A DNA stretch of 43,455 nt from positions 1-43,455 of the forward strand of contig JAQBZB010000042.1 of NCBI GenBank assembly GCA_027622275.1, written 5' to 3'. Within the stretch, counting starts at the first letter, position 1. Every line of letters begins with the position of its first letter. Below, piece by piece: positions 41,450 to 43,455 of the stretch. The translations under genes were made by a program, and so were the position numbers. The stretch comes from Planctomycetota bacterium. Lineage in GTDB: Bacteria; Planctomycetota; Planctomycetia; Pirellulales; Pirellulaceae. The notes under the pieces were generated by a model. The model was not told the DNA's origin. It searched no databases and saw only the letters and a program-made list of their open reading frames with translations.

Positions 41450-41503
41450 GTAGTGGTGGCTTCCAGCCGCCACCGGACAATGGCGGCTGGAAGCCACCAC
41501 TAC
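41450..41503. terminator. Family B hairpin after the PFOR operon
   Basis: GTAGTGGTGGCTTCCAGCCG and CGGCTGGAAGCCACCACTAC pair almost perfectly around a short loop. It lies ten bases after the stop of the 106-aa gene, the same spacing as the copy after the kinase gene, which supports a role as transcription terminator or mRNA 3'-end stabiliser. Confidence 0.6.
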
Positions 41504-41538
41504 GCGCTCGAACGATTCCCGTCGTGGGAGAGAGAAGC

Positions 41539-41769
41539 ATGGCCAAAAACCTTCAAGACCTTTGCAAAGAGAAATCGATTTCGCTATTGGAACTCGCGGA
41601 TCGCAGCGGGCTCGATCTGCCCAAGCTCCGCGCCATCTTCATGAACCGCTGGACGCCTTCGCCGACCGAGCGCGAAAAGATCTCCGCCGCCGTCGACGTC
41701 CCCAAAGACGACATCGCCTGGGGCCACGAGACGCCGATCCAACACATCTATGGACATGGGCCGGGCTAA
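41539..41769 (+). CDS. Small HTH (XRE-like) protein
   Basis: The 76-aa protein starts AKNLQDLCKEKSISLLELAD, continuing RSGLDLPKLRAIFMNRWTPS and PTEREKISAAVDVPKDDIAW, the helix-turn-helix arrangement of Cro/XRE-like regulators with the ending HETPIQHIYGHGPG. GGGAGAGAG lies before the ATG. The frame is open further upstream but only as low-quality sequence through the hairpin. It may be transcribed with the PFOR genes or separately after the family B hairpin. A regulatory role in the operon is inference. Confidence 0.75.
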   Translation: MAKNLQDLCKEKSISLLELADRSGLDLPKLRAIFMNRWTPSPTEREKISAAVDVPKDDIAWGHETPIQHIYGHGPG

Positions 41770-41919
41770 GGGCATGAAGTGGTCGGATGCGCCGCCGTCT
41801 CAGCGAGCTTCGCTGCCGCGTTTTGAGGTTGCGCTGCTTCCCAATCGCGAAGCGATGACAGCATATAGCGTTCGGCGTTGCCCTCCTCGCTTTACACAAG
41901 TCCGTCGCGATCATCAGAA

Positions 41920-42125
41920 CCGGGCCAAAGGCCTAGCAGTTTGCCTAGCCCAGCCCAACGGGCTGGGTCCGCGTCCCCGTCTCAACACGTAGGGCCAACG
42001 GCCCGGCTGTTTGCCGCACCATGACGACAAATGGCCGGGCCGTTGGCCCTCGCGATATCCAGGCTCTCCGCAAACCCAGTCCGTTGGGCTGGGCTAGGTA
42101 AATGCCCAGGGCTTTGCCCCTACAA
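41920..42125. repeat. Nested palindrome, family G
   Basis: The outer arms CCTAGCCCAGCCCAACGGGC (41944-) and GTTGGGCTGGGCTAGG (ending 42098) enclose an inner pair, AGGGCCAACGGCCCGGC (41991-) and GCCGGGCCGTTGGCCCT (ending 42050). Weaker arms GGGCCAAAGGC and GGGCTTTGCCCC extend the structure outward. It looks like one palindromic repeat inserted into the loop of another related one. The gap 41,770-42,411 contains nothing else I can call. Confidence 0.75.
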
Positions 42126-42411
42126 ACATGGCTTGTGTAAAACAACGAGGCTTACACCCAAGGCTATATGGTGTCGCCACGTCCGTGGCTAAAACGCGGA
42201 ACTTCAAAACTGACGCGTGGATGCACTGCGGGGAACCGCTCCGTGGGACAGATCTCGCGCGGATAAGAATGTGAATTACAGCTGTACAACCGCGTCATTT
42301 GCGGTACGGGTTGAATCCACGGCTTCGACATGTTGTGCTGTCTCACCCGGTCGCTCGATCGGGCACCGACGGTTCAATGGTCCTTGACGCTTCTGTTCGA
42401 AGGCGTACTAC

Positions 42412-42815
42412 ATGACCTCGTTCTACAACTACATTGCCGTATTCTACCTACTCGACAAACAACCCGGCGATCCGCACGGCGGCACGATTTTAAAGCGTTG
42501 AAACCGCATGGGCTCGATCGTCACTTGGGCCCAATTGCTGACATCCTGGCACGTCCAATCGGATCGACAACCTTCGGTGAGATCGTGCGCGTATTCAGAA
42601 ACAAGATGATCGTGCATACGACGTACTCGGATTCCGATCTCGATCGCATCTATGCCGATGCAAACATGCAAGACGCGGCGATCGAACAGAGATTCCACGA
42701 GTGTTTGTGGGATCTATACTACGAAACGAAATTGCTTCCGCTCAATCTGATTGAAGACGTCGGGATGTCACCGGCCGACTTTAGCATCACTGTCGGCACC
42801 CAAAGCGTGGGGTAA
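42412..42815 (+). pseudogene. Frameshifted HEPN-like gene
   Basis: The start ATG at 42,412 gives MTSFYNYIAVFYLLDKQPGD and PHGGTILKR, then a TGA at 42,499. In the next frame the sequence continues from about 42,486 as DFKALKPHGLDRHLGPIADI, STTFGEIVRVFRNKMIVHTT and ECLWDLYYETKLLPLNLIED to a TAA at 42,815. A one-base slip in the run TTTTAAA (42488-42494) would join them into one protein of about 134 residues. RNKMIVH fits the RX4-6H motif of HEPN domains, so a HEPN-like toxin or abortive-infection protein is possible. I do not recognise a named family. Confidence 0.5.
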
Positions 42816-43455
42816 CAAAAACAATGCACCGGAGTTGCCGACCGGGTCGAATCTGAAGTCAACGTCACTGGCGGCGACCCGGTGATTTTAGTCGTTGAAC
42901 TAAACCGCTCGGCTGAAGAGTTTCTGTGCTTGAGTTTCTGGGCTAGGTCAGCACCCGTGTAGAGACCCTTCAACGCTGCTCTGACAACCTCACGTCGGTG
43001 CGTCTACGGCACGCTGCTGCTGGCCGCTTCGCCACTTTGCGGCGATCTCATCTCGCAATAGCTCCTCGTTGAGTGTGACCCTGACGGCGGCTACCTGCTA
43101 ACGATTAAAACGATTGTAGGACTTGCGCTTTTGGAAACCTCAAGCATCCTGGAGTCAACGCAGGTTGGAACAACTCCACCGCGTTTCAACACTTCTCCAT
43201 GAGGTTCACCGCGATGCCAACGTAACAGTTTAGTCCATTTGCCGTGTTGTTGTGGGCGGATCGGACTTGCGGGGGAACGCAGTTTTCGGTAGTTGATCGG
43301 CATTCTCGATTTCCGAATGGATGCCGATGCAATTCGGCTTTTATCCCAAGCACGAACATGGCTGCCCCATGTTCGCCATTGTCCACATCTAGCCCGCATT
43401 TCTCATAACACGGCTAGCGCGAGGCCCCCAGATTTGTCATAACTTGATTTCTTAA
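42816..43455. other. Terminal region without identified gene
   Basis: Open frames here are short, lack credible ribosome-binding sites and show no recognisable protein pattern. No member of the repeat families described elsewhere was found. It may be decayed coding DNA or regulatory sequence of a gene outside the window. Confidence 0.4.

Noticed and set aside
1-43455. CRISPR array
   Set aside because: The repeats present are dispersed palindromes with variable spacing; no regular direct-repeat and spacer array and no cas gene were seen.

Overview
The window reads as a chromosome segment of a planctomycete, most probably a Pirellulales-type bacterium. The evidence is gene content: two DUF1501 proteins with twin-arginine leaders, a DUF1552 and DUF1592-type cytochrome pair, a very large Ser/Thr kinase with an anti-sigma zinc finger beside an ECF sigma factor, and many short palindromic repeats between genes. 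No rRNA, tRNA, CRISPR array or complete transposase gene was found.

Layout. 1-4.3 kb: zinc metallopeptidase, DUF1501 protein and alpha/beta hydrolase, all on the minus strand. 4.4-7.0 kb: a plus-strand run of small genes (TPR-like protein, 57-aa basic protein, short TatA-like protein) ending in an inorganic pyrophosphatase cut off by a MITE-like element, then a CaCA antiporter. 7.4-12.1 kb: a two-gene heterodimeric ABC exporter and galE. 12.3-18.0 kb (minus strand): a decayed type I restriction-modification island. 18.7-21.3 kb: a split TPP decarboxylase and an amidase. 21.5-25.6 kb (minus): DUF1592 cytochrome and DUF1552 protein. 25.9-33.0 kb: lipoprotein, HpcH/HpaI aldolase, ECF sigma factor and a 1241-aa kinase. 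33.0-36.8 kb: a secreted 621-aa protein (minus) and a DUF1501 protein (plus). 37.1-41.8 kb: two-subunit pyruvate:ferredoxin oxidoreductase with two small companion genes. 41.8-43.5 kb: repeats, a frameshifted HEPN-like gene and apparently empty DNA.

The most unusual region is the type I R-M island. HsdM has lost its catalytic core, HsdS is cut after about 109 residues, and HsdR has lost its helicase motor and is frameshifted near its end. Genes for a MNT nucleotidyltransferase, a HEPN/DUF86 protein and two paralogous ORF6N proteins sit between hsdM and hsdS. Three micro-ORFs, one before each of ORF6N-2, ORF6N-1 and hsdS, re-encode the last ~20-25 residues of HsdM with an internal Shine-Dalgarno-like stretch. 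Every junction is an ATGA/GTGA-type overlap. This looks like a repeated translational-coupling module used to plug cassettes into one operon. Both ORF6N genes also carry a long perfect palindrome inside the same conserved codons, and a matching palindrome lies in the leader of one of them.

The second theme is non-autonomous repeats. One family has CCCGGATTATTCAT termini, 4-bp target duplications in two copies, and an inner hairpin with compensatory changes. A TA-flanked element carries 17-18-bp inverted ends. Several REP-like hairpin families sit just after stop codons or nested inside other repeats.
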